From Bacteriovoracaceae bacterium UBA7317 (GTDB taxonomy: Bacteria > Bdellovibrionota > Bacteriovoracia > Bacteriovoracales > Bacteriovoracaceae), in NCBI GenBank assembly GCA_002474345.1, contig DKQD01000075.1, positions 1-20,245 on the forward strand: a DNA stretch of 20,245 nucleotides, written 5' to 3'. Below are positions 8,379-14,826 of this stretch, one piece after another. Every line of letters starts with the position of its first letter. The stretch's first letter is position 1. A program made the position numbers and the translations under genes. The notes below the pieces were generated by a model that searched no databases, was not told where the DNA came from, and saw nothing but the letters and a program-made list of their open reading frames with translations.

Positions 8379-9443
8379 ATGAAAAATATTCTATGGTTCA
8401 TTTACATTCTTTTTTTTATCTCATTAGCAAAAGGAGAGTATTACAGGTTTGATCCTCATGGAAGAAATTTTTCCAGAGAACTTAATAAGTTTTTTGAGCC
8501 AGTCTTTAATAAGGGAAGAATGCAAATATACCGAATAAAAAAAGAAGGAGGTTTTAAAGAAATCCCTCCTTCACTTTTAGGTCACTTAGTTAAAATAAAA
8601 AAAAATCAGTGGAAGGTTATAAGTCCAGAAAACCTTTATGAAAAAATTCCATATTCTTTATCTACGCAATCTATTCTTGAAAAAATATCTGAAAAAAACG
8701 TAAGAGAGCACCTTGAGTTTTTAATAGAAAGATCTTCTAGGAAAATGGGGACTGTTGGAAACCATGAGACCGTAAATTATATTGAAAATTTTCTTAAAAA
8801 TTATGGCTATCGAACAAAAAGAGAGTGTTTTAAAAAAAATGCCTGCAATGTTGTGGGTATTAAAAAAGGTGAGCTTGATGAATATGTGCTTATTGAAGCC
8901 CATTTTGATAGCGTAGGGGCCTTAAAGGCAGGTGCAGATGATAATGCTAGTGGAGCTTCTGCGCTTTTAGAGATGGGTAGGCTTTTATCGGAAAAAAGCT
9001 TCAAAAGAGGAGTTATCATCTTTGCTACTAATGGTGAAGAGGATGGTCTTTTAGGTTCAAAGTATTTTGTTAAAAAAGCTGAAAGCTCTGGCCTTCTTCG
9101 GAAAATCTCCTTTTTTATCAATATGGATATGATTAGCTGGAATAAAAATGGAATTGTTGACATTGAAACTGATCGTGATTTTGAAGAGACCGCTCGTTGG
9201 ATGAGCTCCATTGCCAACACTTATACAACCCTTAGGCCTGAAATTACAATGCCAGCTTGGGGGAGCGATCATGTTCCTTTTTTGAAAAAAGGAGTTCCTG
9301 GAGTTTTAACTATTGAGCATTGGAAAACAAAAAGTCCATGCTACCATAAATCATGTGATAAGCTCGATACACTTAATATCCCATATCTTCTAGAAATTAT
9401 TAAACTTAATATGGCCGCATCCCTTTATAAACTAAGTGAGTAA
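8379..9443 (+). CDS. Secreted M28-family zinc aminopeptidase
   Basis: 354-aa peptidase of the M28 family (co-catalytic dizinc aminopeptidase/carboxypeptidase fold). A signal peptide spans about residues 1-19 (ISLAKG then EYY), so export is expected. The full metal and catalytic set is visible: H175 in EAHFDS; the bridging Asp in GADDNASG (D187/D188); catalytic E220 and ligand E221 in NGEEDG; D250 in NMDMIS; and H298 in SDHVPF. Residues about 20-110 form an N-terminal extension without a recognised domain, and the catalytic domain runs from about 110 to 350. Cys pairs near 150/156 and 321/326 may form disulphides, in keeping with export. It is the second gene of an operon with the receiver 5 nt upstream. 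The probable role is trimming peptides for nutrition; substrate preference cannot be told. Confidence 0.9.
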   Translation: MKNILWFIYILFFISLAKGEYYRFDPHGRNFSRELNKFFEPVFNKGRMQIYRIKKEGGFKEIPPSLLGHLVKIKKNQWKVISPENLYEKIPYSLSTQSILEKISEKNVREHLEFLIERSSRKMGTVGNHETVNYIENFLKNYGYRTKRECFKKNACNVVGIKKGELDEYVLIEAHFDSVGALKAGADDNASGASALLEMGRLLSEKSFKRGVIIFATNGEEDGLLGSKYFVKKAESSGLLRKISFFINMDMISWNKNGIVDIETDRDFEETARWMSSIANTYTTLRPEITMPAWGSDHVPFLKKGVPGVLTIEHWKTKSPCYHKSCDKLDTLNIPYLLEIIKLNMAASLYKLSE

Positions 9444-9474
9444 ACTTTTAAATAGAATATTTGGATAGAATTTT

Positions 9475-9957
9475 TTATTCAATAGAATTTAAATTTCCAT
9501 ACCTTTGATGATAGAGAATCCAATTTTTGATTACCCTAGGAGCGTCTTTTAAAACACCATGTTTAAGGACTTGAGAAAGGGCTTCAATTTGGTCTTCTGT
9601 TGAAAGAGAACTTTCTTCTAATTCAAAGGCCAACTCATCAAGTGATAATTTTCTTCCTTTAATGTCCACTTTAAGCATTTTCATTCTCCAGCGATATTTA
9701 TTATGCAATAATAAGGTTCCGCTTAAATCGTCAATTTCCAAAAAAATTAAATCTATTAAAGCCGCATCTAAAAAAGACGTAATTGTGATTGTCTTTATAA
9801 GGGGGTCATACTTTGAGAGGTCCTCTTCCTTTGAGGGTTCAGTTTTCCCTTTATTTTCAGCAAGTCGATTTTTAAGTTTTACTTTTATTTCTTTCTCAGT
9901 TGGCCCCAACTTTCTTTCCAGAATCAGCTCCACAACTACTATGTGTTTAACTTCCAT
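9475..9957 (-). CDS. Hypothetical protein, 160 aa
   Basis: I do not recognise the family. The protein is soluble-looking, without signal peptide or membrane helices. The first 35 residues mix beta-like hydrophobic runs (KHIVVVELILE) with lysines. Residues 36-50 are charged and probably disordered. A central stretch, TITITSFLDAALIDLIFLEIDD, looks like strand-helix-strand, and the C-terminal third is helical (LSTEDQIEALSQVLKHGVL). ATG at 9957 is the only good in-frame start, but no clear Shine-Dalgarno precedes it. It converges on the M28 peptidase gene with a 31-nt gap and lies 139 nt downstream of the MAPEG gene on the same strand. Confidence 0.7.
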   Translation of the reverse strand: MEVKHIVVVELILERKLGPTEKEIKVKLKNRLAENKGKTEPSKEEDLSKYDPLIKTITITSFLDAALIDLIFLEIDDLSGTLLLHNKYRWRMKMLKVDIKGRKLSLDELAFELEESSLSTEDQIEALSQVLKHGVLKDAPRVIKNWILYHQRYGNLNSIE

Positions 9958-10042
9958 GATAAAGTATAAATTTTTTTGGGATCCACAAGACTTCTATTTT
10001 ATGAGGACTTTTTTTTAAATGACTTATTATAATAAAAGCAAT

Positions 10043-10083
10043 TACTTGGCCATTTTACCTTTAGGGAAGGTTGGATCCAAGTA
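10043..10083 (-). terminator. Possible branched hairpin terminator after the MAPEG gene
   Basis: Outer arms TACTTGG (10043-10049) and CCAAGTA (10077-10083) enclose an inner ACCTT/AAGGT stem (10057-10061 with 10067-10071). It begins 14 nt after the MAPEG stop, and on the minus strand is followed by ATTGCTTTTATTA. It also contains the palindrome TTGGATCCAA at 10071-10080. The stem is interrupted, so this is a moderate call. Confidence 0.4.
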
Positions 10084-10096
10084 TTGGTGAGGAATT

Positions 10097-10522
10097 TTAG
10101 GGGAAAAAAGCTTGGATCATGAGCCAAACCCACATACCTGTTAACATAACGGCAGAGATTGTAAAAACTAAGGCCCTTATTGCAAGGCGACCGTTTTGAA
10201 TTTTAATATAAGCATGCCAAAACCTAGAAATAACATAAAGGGATGCTAAAATCATCTGAACATTATCATTTACCTTTAATGCTATAATAATAATGGAGGC
10301 AGTGAAAAAAAGAACAGGCATTTCAAAGAGGTTCAAGATAAGTTGATCTGCGGCTATGACATCACGAGGAGGAGGTTCACCCTCAAATGTTTTAAAGAAG
10401 CGACTTTTTACAAGACCTTTCTTTACAGCTTGTCCTCTTCTTAGGCGTGAAACAATATAAATCAACATGGAAAGAAGAAATTGGGCAAATAGAGGGAGAA
10501 GCATCCATTTTACATCGATCAT
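10097..10522 (-). CDS. MAPEG-family integral membrane protein
   Basis: 141-aa membrane protein of the MAPEG family (membrane-associated proteins in eicosanoid and glutathione metabolism). It has four predicted helices at about 7-25, 62-82, 87-107 and 117-138. The family signature is present: NLFEMPVLFF at 64-73 (N64, E67) and RFWHAYIK at 100-107 (R100, H103), with R116 at the start of the last helix. Length fits bacterial members, many of which have no known substrate; glutathione-dependent transferase or peroxidase activity is known for some relatives but not shown here. Start is ATG 10522 with only a weak GGA-containing site. The small ORF upstream ends 14 nt before, so the two may be co-transcribed. 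Confidence 0.85.
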   Translation of the reverse strand: MIDVKWMLLPLFAQFLLSMLIYIVSRLRRGQAVKKGLVKSRFFKTFEGEPPPRDVIAADQLILNLFEMPVLFFTASIIIIALKVNDNVQMILASLYVISRFWHAYIKIQNGRLAIRALVFTISAVMLTGMWVWLMIQAFFP

Positions 10523-10536
10523 TACTATTCATCCAT

Positions 10537-10779
10537 TCAAATTATGTTTTCTTTAATCAAGATATCATTTGCGTAAAAGTAACCAAGTTTGTCTCTAAAA
10601 AAGTTTAATTTAGTTTGTAGTTTATCTGACATCTTAATATTGTTCAAATTAAAAAATTCTTTATGGTCTTTAATTAAATTAAAGAGAACCTCCTTTCTAC
10701 TTTTTTCATGAAAGATATACTTGAAGGGAAAGTCAATGATCGATAAAAAGCAAACATTGTGGAAGATTTTGAACCTCAT
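10537..10779 (-). CDS. Small hypothetical protein, 80 aa (doubtful)
   Basis: An AT-rich ORF of 80 codons lies directly upstream of the MAPEG gene on the same strand with a 14-nt gap. The product is basic and Phe/Ile/Lys-rich, with no recognised domain. No clear Shine-Dalgarno precedes ATG 10779. An internal Met at residue 50 would give a 31-residue version. The composition could simply reflect AT-rich DNA, so it may not be a real gene. Confidence 0.35.
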   Translation of the reverse strand: MRFKIFHNVCFLSIIDFPFKYIFHEKSRKEVLFNLIKDHKEFFNLNNIKMSDKLQTKLNFFRDKLGYFYANDILIKENII

Positions 10780-10987
10780 TTTTTCATGCTAAGCACTTTT
10801 TTATTATTTAAAATATTCAAAGACTTGACGGTAATATGTTACTGTAGGCTTGTGGTGATACAAAGATGTGATTGTAGGAGCTTTATTTTCATCGAAAGAG
10901 CTTAATTAAGTCTATTTTTTGTACCAAAGATTGGGAATGGCCAATGGGTGACGATTTCGATAACGTTTTTAAAATCGCTTCGGAAAG

Positions 10988-11179
10988 TTGTATCAAGAGG
11001 CCATAGACAATGGTTTTAGTGAAATAAGTCGTATTAAAAGTAATGATGGTAGTGATGTTTTTATTTTGTTTGAGAATAAGAAAGGTTACGAAGATTTAGA
11101 GGATAATAAAGTTTTTTATTCCTGGGAGATGAGTGAGGTTGAAGACTTCAAAGAGAATGTCTTGGAAAATAATAAGTAA
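10988..11179 (+). CDS. Small acidic hypothetical protein, probably 5'-truncated by a frameshift
   Basis: 63 codons that are open only from a TTG at 10988. That TTG has GGA just 3 nt upstream, too close to be a good site. The product is acidic (FENKKGYEDLEDNK, EVEDFKENVLENN) and of no known family. In a neighbouring frame an ATG at 10944 opens MGDDFDNVFKIASE and hits TAG at 11004. Joining the frames near 10983-10990 by a single-base change would give one smooth protein of about 78 aa. The true gene may therefore span 10944-11179, either broken, programmed, or carrying a sequencing error. It converges on a receiver gene with a 12-nt gap. Confidence 0.4.
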   Translation: MYQEAIDNGFSEISRIKSNDGSDVFILFENKKGYEDLEDNKVFYSWEMSEVEDFKENVLENNK

Positions 11180-11191
11180 ACCCCTCTAATA

Positions 11192-11596
11192 TTAATTATA
11201 TTTTTTAATAAGCTGGTCTATTGTATTTATCAAAATAGTAATTCTTTTATCTGTTAAAGGTTTGGTAAACCATGTTTTTACACCAAGTCTTTTTCCATCT
11301 TCTTTCATTTTTTTTGCATTTTTATCATCTTTTAGCGTTTCTGTTGTAAAAATTACTTTTGGGATATCGAGGCAGATGTCATTTTTTTCAAGAGCTTCAA
11401 GGAGTTCTATTCCTCCCATCTTTGGCATATTAAGGTCGACAATGATAAGATTACAGTCTTGGTTCTCTTTTGCGATTTCATATCCTTGTTCACCATCTTC
11501 TGCCTCAACAATATTAAAGGAGCCATTTTGAAGAAGTGATTCTTTTAGTTGAGACCTTATGGATTCTGAGTCATCAATTATTAAGACTTTTTTCAT
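11192..11596 (-). CDS. Single-domain CheY-like response regulator
   Basis: 134-aa receiver with no output domain. Key residues: D8/D9 in IIDDSE, phosphoacceptor D54 in IVDLNMP, switch Thr in FTTET (T84/T85) and K112 in FTKPL. The stretch MKEDGKRLGVKTWFTKPL closely echoes KLKEDAKKLGVNAWVSKPL in the receiver at 17477-17857, so these two look like closer paralogues than either is to the receiver at 7984. I chose ATG 11596 because AAAGGAG (11606-11612) is 9 nt upstream; the in-frame TTG 24 nt earlier precedes that site and would add eight residues outside the fold. It is divergent from the acyl-CoA-binding protein gene, with 143 nt between starts. Its kinase is unknown; the HPt-bearing kinases in this window are candidates. 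Confidence 0.9.
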   Translation of the reverse strand: MKKVLIIDDSESIRSQLKESLLQNGSFNIVEAEDGEQGYEIAKENQDCNLIIVDLNMPKMGGIELLEALEKNDICLDIPKVIFTTETLKDDKNAKKMKEDGKRLGVKTWFTKPLTDKRITILINTIDQLIKKYN

Positions 11597-11605
11597 AAAT
11601 TCAAA

Positions 11606-11612
11606 CTCCTTT
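11606..11612 (-). promoter_or_regulatory. Ribosome binding site deciding the second receiver's start
   Basis: AAAGGAG on the minus strand, 9 nt before ATG 11596. It lies inside the TTG-started reading frame, which argues against that longer start. Confidence 0.7.
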
Positions 11613-11739
11613 AATACCAATTAAATATATTTTAGAGTTTAAAATTATCATAGAATAAATTTATTGTGTTAAAAAAATCATTTTGGAGTTTTGAAAAATC
11701 TTATAAAATAAATGAACTGTCTATTTCAACGGAAGGGTT

Positions 11740-12003
11740 ATGATAAGAAACGATTTTCAAACATTAAAAGAAAAGTTAAAAAGATTGAGTTTTAAACTAC
11801 CTAGAGAAACGTTCCTCAAAGTTTATGGACTAGAAAAGCATATAGAGGATGGTCCTTGTCCAAAAGATGCAGAGAAGCCCTCTCTAATTCAAATGGAAGA
11901 GAGGATTCAATTCGAGGCTTGGGAAAAAAATAGGGAAATAAGTGAAGAGGAAGCAATGGAGCAATATCGAAAGTTGGTGAAAGAAATAATGCTTAACAAA
12001 TAA
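11740..12003 (+). CDS. Acyl-CoA-binding protein (ACBP) homologue
   Basis: 87-aa protein matching the length and pattern of the ACBP four-helix family, which binds medium- and long-chain acyl-CoA esters in the cytosol. VYGLEKH at 28-34 lines up with the Y28/K32 ligand pair of bovine ACBP (here Y29 and K33). The FEAWEKNREISEEEAMEQY stretch (58-76) lines up with WDAWN...DAMKAY, placing W61 and Y76 (bovine W58 and Y73). The spacing from F58 to Y76 equals bovine W55 to Y73. Bovine K54, which contacts the CoA phosphate, is Q57 here. Start ATG 11740 has GGAAGGG just upstream. ACBP is mainly eukaryotic and patchy in bacteria. An acyl-CoA synthetase and a hotdog thioesterase lie 2.4-4.6 kb away on the other strand, so a shared acyl-CoA economy is plausible. 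Confidence 0.75.
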   Translation: MIRNDFQTLKEKLKRLSFKLPRETFLKVYGLEKHIEDGPCPKDAEKPSLIQMEERIQFEAWEKNREISEEEAMEQYRKLVKEIMLNK

Positions 12004-12051
12004 GTTATCCATCCAATGTTTAAAATCAAGCTTTTCCTTTATATTGTTTTA

Positions 12052-12789
12052 CTACCAACCAACTTTTTTCTTAAAGAAATTTAAGGGCATTGATATACTG
12101 ACCAAAAATGTGTTGAAAGTATAGGAAGTGTAGGTTTGAAAATTAGCGCTGCTAGGTATACTGTATTCACTTCCACTCTGGGTCCTTTTATTCATGCTTA
12201 TTACGCTAAATTCCAAGTTGAGATAGAACCAACCGATCAAATGTCTTGAATAAGCTCCTGATAGGGAGGAACCATTATAAGTAATTGGGCCTTTTGAAGG
12301 CTGATGTGCTTGATTGAGGGTAAGGTTTTCAAATGGTGAAAAACTAAACCATATCTTGTAGAGAGGGAGTTTAGAGCCTGGCTTTTGAAGACCGAAAAAA
12401 AAGTTTAGGTTCTTTCTTTCTGCGGTGACATCCTTCCATGAGTCATCATTAGAGGTACTGGGATCATCTGATATGTTCCATTGGTTTTTTGTTTTATAAT
12501 AACCGATCCCTAAAAAGAGGGCTTTCAAAATATCGATATAAACCCGAGAGCCATAATAGAGACCATAAGCACGTCCTCTTTGTGTTCCTGATACATCATA
12601 ATCAGAGAGAGGAAACGACTCTTCGGATTTCCATATTCCTCCTTCTCCCCCTAAAAAGGGTTCGATAGTAACTCCAGCATAGGAATTTTTACTAACCAAA
12701 TGGAATAGAAACAAAAAACAGACAAGAATTGTCGACTTCAAAGGCTTTACCCAACAATGATTTAAGGTTAATTCTTTAAAGAATGGCAT
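12052..12789 (-). CDS. Probable outer-membrane beta-barrel protein
   Basis: 245 aa with an export signal: KPLKSTILVCFLFLFHLVS then a likely cleavage at SYA before GVTIEPF. The mature part shows alternating polar/aromatic strands typical of small barrels (GRAYGLYYGSRVYIDI, LFLGIGYYK, GWFYLNLEFSVISM, FNTFLVSISMPLNF) and ends in an aromatic residue (Trp). The specific function is unknown. The ATG at 12789 has no ribosome site and puts 16 odd residues before the signal. A TTG at residue 17 (12741) would give a conventional signal peptide, so the start is uncertain. The permease gene lies 54 nt upstream on the same strand, so co-transcription is possible. It converges on the ACBP gene. Confidence 0.65.
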   Translation of the reverse strand: MPFFKELTLNHCWVKPLKSTILVCFLFLFHLVSKNSYAGVTIEPFLGGEGGIWKSEESFPLSDYDVSGTQRGRAYGLYYGSRVYIDILKALFLGIGYYKTKNQWNISDDPSTSNDDSWKDVTAERKNLNFFFGLQKPGSKLPLYKIWFSFSPFENLTLNQAHQPSKGPITYNGSSLSGAYSRHLIGWFYLNLEFSVISMNKRTQSGSEYSIPSSANFQTYTSYTFNTFLVSISMPLNFFKKKVGW

Positions 12790-12843
12790 GAAAGGTAATT
12801 TACGTAAATAGAGTCTTCTTTAGATTTTATAGAATTTTCTTTC

Positions 12844-13740
12844 TTAAGGATTTTTTTTTAAATCAAATTTTGTTTTAGATGTAAGAAAAACAACGAACAC
12901 GATAAAGAAACAGAAGGTTAAATCAGACCAAAAAAAATGTTCGCTTAATAAGATAACAGAAAAGAAAATGGTAAAAAAGGGTTGAAGCAACTGAAGCTGT
13001 CCTACTTTTGCTACTCCTCCAAGGGCCAGTCCCCTATACCATAAAAAGAAAGCAAAAAGATTATTGATAAGGCCTAAAAAAAGAAGGGCAAAATAATTCA
13101 TTGGGGTTATAATCTTAAAAATTTTGAAATCAATTAAGAAGGGAACGGATATAATTATAAAAGGTAACGTAAAAATAAGAGCGAAGCAGATTACTTTCCA
13201 GCTTGAGTAAATTTTTGATAAATGACCTCCTTGAGCGTAACCAAAGCCACCCATTAAAACAGCTCCAAAAAGGGCAGTATCACCATAAGACCAACTAAAG
13301 TCTTTTATAGGATTATGCCAGATAGAAAAAGTGCATACGATAAGAAAGCCTAAAAGAGAGAGAAGCCAAAAAAGAAGAGGTGGTTTTTCTTGGGAAAGTA
13401 GAGTACTAAAAATTGCCGTTGAAAGAGGTAGTGAAGCTAAAAGAACACCACCATGTCCGGAAGAAACGGTTTCCATCCCAAGGGCCACAAGAAAAGGAAA
13501 GCCTAAAACGACACCAAGACCTGTCATAATGAATTTGAAGACATCCCTTTTATGAGGCCAATCCTCTTTTTTATAGACAATGATAATAAGTGCCATTGAG
13601 GATGCTATAATGGCCCTCATGATACCAATTTCATAAAAATCTAATGACTTTGTAAGAAATTTTGTAAATGGTAATGTTAGGGAAAATGAAACTACAGCCA
13701 TAATACCTAACAAATTACCTTTTTTTTCATTTTGATTCAT
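12844..13740 (-). CDS. DMT-superfamily (EamA-type) transporter
   Basis: 298 aa with about ten hydrophobic helices in two repeated halves, the length and pattern of EamA/RhaT drug-metabolite transporters. Recognisable pieces are the N-terminal GIMAVVSFSLTLPFTKF, the mid-helix SSGHGGVLLASLPLSTAIFS and the second repeat ending LALGGVAKVGQLQLLQPFF. Substrates of this family include amino acids, nucleotides, sugars and drugs; none can be assigned. Start is ATG 13740; AGAGGA lies about 16 nt upstream, farther than usual. It is followed by the barrel gene 54 nt downstream. Confidence 0.85.
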   Translation of the reverse strand: MNQNEKKGNLLGIMAVVSFSLTLPFTKFLTKSLDFYEIGIMRAIIASSMALIIIVYKKEDWPHKRDVFKFIMTGLGVVLGFPFLVALGMETVSSGHGGVLLASLPLSTAIFSTLLSQEKPPLLFWLLSLLGFLIVCTFSIWHNPIKDFSWSYGDTALFGAVLMGGFGYAQGGHLSKIYSSWKVICFALIFTLPFIIISVPFLIDFKIFKIITPMNYFALLFLGLINNLFAFFLWYRGLALGGVAKVGQLQLLQPFFTIFFSVILLSEHFFWSDLTFCFFIVFVVFLTSKTKFDLKKNP

Positions 13741-13971
13741 AATGTGCTTTGTAAATCCTCTGTTATACAGAAAAAAGAATCTAGTAGAAGTTTATATTTA
13801 GCGATATTCTGGAGCCTATTTTAGGCTTCTTTCTTTTCCCGATTTTAATGGTTCAATTTTAAAATTACAAATTCATTTGTTGGTCCTCGTTATGTAATTT
13901 CTTTTTTGGATTTTTAAAAAAGAAAAAAAAAGTATTTTAATGTAGAATGTAAAACACACTTAGGGGATTCT

Positions 13972-14373
13972 ATGAAAGATGAGGATAAACTTAATTTTTT
14001 AACGAGAGACTGGGTAAAAGAAATTATTTCCCAAGTTACAGATAAAGATAGTTCCTTTTTTGACATTGAGTTCGTGTCTAAAATTTTTGAAAGAACACAG
14101 AACAACTTAAAAGACACAAAGTTTGAATATATAGAAGAGGATTATGCCAAAAAAGAGTATGGAGATGAAGTTAAATTGTATTTAAAGTCTCAAGGGCTGC
14201 CTTGTGTTAAACTCATTGGAGCTTCTAATAAAGTATATTTAAAAGAAATATTGGAAATCCAGTTTAAAATATATGAAGACTTACTGAGTGATTCATCAAA
14301 AGTAGATGAAGCAAGTCTTTCCAAATACGTTTACTACTCTATTACAGCCCATTTCCTTTGTACTATGGTTTAA
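13972..14373 (+). CDS. Hypothetical protein, 133 aa
   Basis: Family not recognised. The product is acidic, alpha-helical and soluble-looking, with no signal or membrane helix (FLTRDWVKEIISQVTDKD, YVYYSITAHFLCTMV at the end). The start is well supported: ATG 13972 preceded by AGGGGA with a 6-nt spacer. Its TAA (14371-14373) overlaps the TAA of the convergent thioesterase gene in the shared tetranucleotide TTAA, leaving no room for an intergenic terminator. Confidence 0.75.
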   Translation: MKDEDKLNFLTRDWVKEIISQVTDKDSSFFDIEFVSKIFERTQNNLKDTKFEYIEEDYAKKEYGDEVKLYLKSQGLPCVKLIGASNKVYLKEILEIQFKIYEDLLSDSSKVDEASLSKYVYYSITAHFLCTMV

Positions 14374-14786
14374 TTTTTTTTGGGGTAAAGATTAAATGTG
14401 CCCAACCCTTTTGAAATAAGAAGATCTTTTTCTTTACAATAAATTATTCCTTCTGTGATTACCAATGAATTTCCTCTATGAACAATATCCCCTTCCCCAA
14501 CAATTACATCACCTAGCATGGCCCTATTTAAGTAATTTATTTTAAATTCAACTGTTGAACAGTAAAAACCTTTTGGAACAGAATCTACCCAGGTGGTTAA
14601 TCCGAGGACACTATCCATTAAAGAAGCAAGAACTCCCCCATGGCAAGTGTCAGGGGCTCCTAAATGATTTTCTTTAACTTTTAAAGTTTGGATAATTTTA
14701 TTGTTTTTTATTTCTCTTACTACTCCAATGAAAGGATCAAATAAATTTGTCTTTTCTATTATTTTTTCGAGCTCTTCCAATGTCAT
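14370..14786 (-). CDS. PaaI-type hotdog-fold acyl-CoA thioesterase
   Basis: 138 aa, the usual size of a single hotdog domain. The active-site helix carries CHGGVLASLMDSVLGLTTW: HGG at 49-51 and acidic D58, the residues used by PaaI/4HBT-II thioesterases to hydrolyse acyl-CoA. The second half shows the expected strands (STVEFKINYLNRAMLGDVIVGEGDIVHRG). The gene starts 40 nt after the acyl-CoA synthetase stop on the same strand, so the two form an operon in which one enzyme makes an acyl-CoA and the other can release it. The substrate chain or ring is unknown. Start ATG 14786 has only a weak AAGATG site. Confidence 0.85.
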   Translation of the reverse strand: MTLEELEKIIEKTNLFDPFIGVVREIKNNKIIQTLKVKENHLGAPDTCHGGVLASLMDSVLGLTTWVDSVPKGFYCSTVEFKINYLNRAMLGDVIVGEGDIVHRGNSLVITEGIIYCKEKDLLISKGLGTFNLYPKKN

Positions 14787-14826
14787 AATTTTTACATCTT
14801 GGTTAAGGTTATTAATTTAATCTATT

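Noticed and set aside
8807..9220. 137-codon minus-strand ORF
   Set aside because: It lies wholly opposite the catalytic core of the M28 peptidase, whose motifs are intact.
9662..10018. 118-codon plus-strand ORF
   Set aside because: It mostly overlaps the 160-aa minus-strand gene; it is Phe/Ser/Ile-rich with no recognisable features. I favour the minus-strand gene, whose product has balanced composition.
10824..10841. TTGACG followed by a GTAA-TATG-TTAC dyad, looking like a -35 with an operator
   Set aside because: No acceptable -10 lies 16-18 nt downstream, and the dyad is only 4 bp per arm.
13813..13827. Small hairpin AGCCTA-TTT-TAGGCT followed by a T/C-rich tract
   Set aside because: The stem is only 6 bp, no plus-strand gene ends there, and on the minus strand it lacks a T-tract; it may be chance or part of the permease leader.
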